Source: Tieghemiomyces parasiticus
Lineage: Eukaryota > Kickxellomycota > Dimargaritomycetes > Dimargaritales > Dimargaritaceae
Reading direction: 5' to 3'
NCBI GenBank assembly: GCA_027575765.1
Contig: JANBPT010000567.1
Location: 1-30,567 of the forward strand
Length of the DNA stretch: 30,567 nt
The notes under the pieces are model-generated. The model did no database searches, had not been told where the DNA came from, and saw only the letters and a program-made list of their open reading frames with translations. Below are positions 27,808 to 30,567 of the stretch, in pieces (the first letter of the stretch is position 1; every line of letters begins with the position of its first letter). Made by a program: the position numbers and the translations under genes.

Positions 27808-29480
27808 AGCCGCTCCTGACTCGGCCACCGGACGTATAAACCGCCAAAAAGCACCCCTCCCAGGAGAAATAGTGATTCTTATCGTACCTTTTTCCTTATT
27901 ATTTTTTTACTATTAAACCAATCTATCCTCGACCCTTGCCTTACCACAGGCAGCTAGCCTTTCCATTGAAATATAATGAGAAGTACTGATTGTCAAGGGG
28001 TATCCTTTTCGTGGATGAATGTGCTGTGGTCGAGGTGAATAATCTACATACACATGACGACCAGCCAGAAATTCGTCGCTTAAGGCCACAACGAGGGCAA
28101 TCATCCCGAGAGGAGTCGTCAGAAAATCAAGTAAAACCTAAGGGACTCAGTAGTAATTAGTCAACTGAAATTGACCGAACTGAATATAAAGGGGGTGTGC
28201 CAAGCTACCTAAAATCAAGTTGTCGAGCCAATATGAATTTTCGATAACCGGTGAAAAGTCGGTAGTACGCTGGCTGCTGACAGATAGGAATTGTAGGCGA
28301 TAGTTAACTTAACCAAAAAAATTTTTTATGTGAAAGCTGGGAGATTCCAGATAGTGACTGACCAATACCTAGGCAGAGACTTGGCCAGCATGCACAGACG
28401 TTTAATGGATAGTCGTATTGGCTTAGGCCCAGGTTAAGCCCCAATCGAACAGCATCAACAATTGAGTTGCTATCCCTCGAAGTACAGAAACTCTCAGTAT
28501 CGGCCAGTCTCCGCATTAGGAGAAAGAAGGGTTCGACCTAACCCCGCTCCATTGTCCAAGGTAGATTCTGATCGGGGATCAAATGTAGTCTACTGCCATG
28601 TGGGGTCCCTAAACTCAAGATTTATTATTTGAAACATTAGGAGCCATTGGTGTTCTAGGGTCTAAAGGTCATAAGAAGAGGCCAGGACCTCATAGTTGAG
28701 GTTACTTGAGTTTTCCGCTATTGTGATACTCAGCTTCCAAGTACATATTCCACGTCCTCCCAGGTCAGTGCTTGCAAATAGTGGATAAGTATAGGGTTGA
28801 AGAAGCGGTGCGTCTTAGATCCCGCTAATTCTATTTCCGCCCCCCCCCAGAAACTCAATGATCGATAGCCCATGGCACATCCGTGACACTGTTACCATGT
28901 GTGCTTTGCTATTCGCGGTGGGCTAGTATAGCTGAATTGACGGGGTCCGTCCAATATTGGCGTAAACCGGAACTCGGTAAAGCTTATCTATGTTGTACGT
29001 AATCCAGTTATTGCGATAATCTCAAGATACCTGGACTATGTTGTGGCCTTGAACACCTGCTTCGCGAGAGTATACAGACCCTACCCAGCGCATGTGGCAT
29101 GGCTGTTAATCACTCCCTTCTAGCCGACGCAGCCACCCGCCGCACTTCAAGTCCAACATCATCTCGTCTAGATACTGCACTGGCGCTCAGGGTAAACATT
29201 TGGGGCTCGGTCTAGTAATGCCAAAAAGTGATCACTGAACCCTTAATTCGGTCAATCCGATCCAACTAGGCGAGATCTAAGCGCAATTGATTGCTTTCTA
29301 CACTATTCAGCTGTCGATCCGCCAAGGACACTTCTCGACCGACGGCTTCTCAGTTTCAATAACCACCATCTCCGATCGTCCATGAGCAGGTAATCGACCT
29401 CAGCCATGTTTCCATGATTAAACGTTTATTGAGTATAGCGGATCAACGAGATATCGACATTAAGCAGTCCCTCCCGAGCT
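27808..29480. other. Long AT-richer region without a convincing gene
   Basis: In 1.7 kb I find no exon with good composition. A minus-strand ATG frame at 28516-28304 (70 codons, including DSNSIVDAVRLGLNLGLSQY) is the best open frame, with no promoter or similarity. TATA-like sequences occur at about 27835 and 28186. A GTTCGA box at about 28530 has no matching tRNA A-box or acceptor stem, so no tRNA is called. Confidence 0.4.
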
Positions 29481-29852
29481 TTATACTTCGTAGACCTTAA
29501 ATAGCGCTTCGACCTCATCTCCGTCCGAGTGATGATTTCCCTTCATCTTCATATTGTATTTTGAGCCAAAAAGAGACATGAGATTAGAGACTTTTGAGCC
29601 AAACTTAGCCATGAGGTCACGTGAAGCATCGGATTTGTAACATTCGAGCTCTATGGCACATTCAGTGTACTCTTTCCAGGTATCGGCCTTGCGTGCGCAC
29701 TTCTTGCACCTTTTAGGTAGGTCGGAGGCTTCGGCCTTTTCCCGCCAGTCATCGCTAGATTCAGCTTCAACCTCGGTGGTATCCTTGGGATTGGGTAGGG
29801 CGACGGCGAAGGAGAGGGCCATGGCACAGAGTATAAACTGAGAGGCCACCAT
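29481..29852 (-). CDS. Small secreted four-cysteine protein, 123 aa
   Basis: The minus-strand ATG at 29852 (caccATGG, strong context) is the first in frame. The frame stays open further upstream but has no ATG there. Residues 1-18 form a signal peptide (hydrophobic FILCAMALSFAVA) with an Ala-x-Ala site before Leu19. The mature 105-residue chain begins acidic, then has Cys49-x2-Cys52-x12-Cys65-x5-Cys71 on a predicted helical hairpin (KRCKKCARK, then ECAIELEC). A basic segment (SKYNMKMKGNHH) and an acidic C-terminus follow. Two disulfides are likely. Small cysteine-containing secreted proteins are common in host- or prey-associated fungi, but no effector or toxin family is recognised. Confidence 0.65.
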   Translation of the reverse strand: MVASQFILCAMALSFAVALPNPKDTTEVEAESSDDWREKAEASDLPKRCKKCARKADTWKEYTECAIELECYKSDASRDLMAKFGSKVSNLMSLFGSKYNMKMKGNHHSDGDEVEALFKVYEV

Positions 29853-30059
29853 GGTGAGATGAAGGTAGACGGCTATGCGGATGGGGAGGGAGTCGGATAA
29901 GGGAATGGGTCGACTTTGAAAGAGTAGAAGTCCCAATTGTGTAAGCAGCGCAGGTAATAGATTAGAAGGGCGAAGCGCGTTGCTGGAGAGAAGCAAAATT
30001 CACTGAGAAGGGGTGAGTGGGTAGGATGGGGTTCGAAAAGTTAGCGTTGGTCAAAATAG
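29853..30059. other. Divergent short promoter region
   Basis: This is the spacer between the secreted-protein gene (minus) and the F-box-like start (plus). It carries no TATA box on either strand. On the minus strand it is pyrimidine-rich just upstream of the secreted-protein ATG. Confidence 0.35.
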
Positions 30060-30356
30060 ATGGACAGCGTCCCTCCTCACATTATATACAGAATCGGTCA
30101 ACTGGTGACCCCTAACGATATGTTGGATGGATTGCCTTTATTCCCCGTAGTCTCGGCTCGTTTGAGAGGAGGGGTGAAGAGACCCCTAAAAATGACAACC
30201 AAGAACAGATCTAATAGCAATGGTTGGTCTAGGATAGCCGTGAACGTCACCACACCTATGCTTATATTGCCCGCTCTGCATTTTTCAATCATGTTTGTGA
30301 CGAGATGCGGATGCCAATACGCATGTGCCCGAGTCCTGCAGATCGGGGGGTTATAA
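30060..30356 (+). CDS. F-box-like N-terminus, probably incomplete
   Basis: An ATG at 30060 opens a 98-codon frame. Its first 37 residues follow the F-box pattern, with PPHIIYRIGQLVTPNDML followed by LFPVVSARLRG. This resembles 'LP-EIIYRI--FL-P-DLL-L--VSR-FR'. F-box proteins recruit substrates to SCF ubiquitin ligases through Skp1. The rest of the frame is unlike known repeats. An intron or degeneration after about residue 38 is possible, with the remainder past the right edge. The call rests on a short pattern only. Confidence 0.3.
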   Translation: MDSVPPHIIYRIGQLVTPNDMLDGLPLFPVVSARLRGGVKRPLKMTTKNRSNSNGWSRIAVNVTTPMLILPALHFSIMFVTRCGCQYACARVLQIGGL

Positions 30357-30567
30357 AAGTTTCCCTGTGCGTGATTGCGTGTGGGGCTCACTTGAAGCCC
30401 CTCGCTCTATATTGTAGAGCATCAATCGAGGCAAAGATTGCCAAATCCATTGTCCAATCCCCATCTTGTCTCCGGGTATCGAAGGATCAACTCGATTCAT
30501 CAGGCACAATGCTCATAGCGATTGGCCCGCCAGTGGCGTATCATTCCTAGGCTGCTGCACGCCGAGG
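30357..30567. other. Right-edge sequence, nothing firm
   Basis: A plus-strand frame continues to 30550 in another register without recognisable content. It may be intron or a downstream exon of the gene starting at 30060. Confidence 0.25.

Noticed and set aside
28460..28560. Possible tRNA from a GGTTCGACC B-box-like motif
   Set aside because: There is no A-box at the right spacing and no pairing acceptor stem on either side.

Overview
The window is nuclear DNA of a filamentous or early-diverging fungus. Genes are monocistronic and lie on both strands. Several are split by short introns of about 110-220 bp with GTAAGT-type donors and YAG acceptors. The recognisable proteins are eukaryotic housekeeping families: ribosomal eL34, EMC2, CSN7, borealin/Nbl1, a CHORD-CS co-chaperone and an ENT nucleoside transporter. 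Coding exons are GC-rich in third positions and the spacers are more AT-rich. A decayed non-LTR retrotransposon and CSN7 and CHORD genes (both missing from budding yeast) fit an early-diverging lineage such as Zoopagomycota or Mucoromycota, but that placement is inference. There are no prokaryotic features, CRISPR arrays, rRNAs or convincing tRNAs.

Layout. 1-95: first exon of a minus-strand gene that runs off the left edge. 953-2205: three-exon nuclear SCI1-like protein. 2578-3312: unresolved split open frame. 4040-4664: candidate two-exon single-pass membrane protein with a mitochondrial-type N-terminus. 4842-6563: ENT transporter. 8015-9097: CHORD/CS protein, converging on EMC2 (9417-10777, minus, three exons). 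11220-11880: frameshifted LINE reverse transcriptase relic. 12383-12580 (minus): a further protein-like relic. 13256-13456: 66-aa orphan gene with a TATA box. 14499-16186: disordered Tyr/Arg-rich protein with a TATA box and an upstream mini-ORF. 17339-17677 (minus): eL34, divergent from CSN7 (18686-19972, five exons). 20310-22208 (minus): borealin. 22957-25416 (minus): large bHLH transcription factor. 25666-26231 (minus): candidate two-exon protein. 26535-27807: several short TATA-associated open frames. 27808-29480: an AT-richer stretch with no convincing gene. 29481-29852 (minus): small secreted four-cysteine protein. 30060 onward: F-box-like start at the right edge.

The genes do not form one pathway. 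Shared themes are proteostasis (CHORD/CS co-chaperone, EMC2 for membrane insertion, CSN7 for cullin deneddylation, an F-box-like fragment, eL34) and nuclear or chromosome biology (borealin, SCI1-like, bHLH). The most useful new observations are genes visible only after splicing (4040-4664 and 26231-25666), a palindromic CACGTG cluster between eL34 and CSN7, a second CACGTG palindrome upstream of the bHLH gene, and the decayed retroelement.
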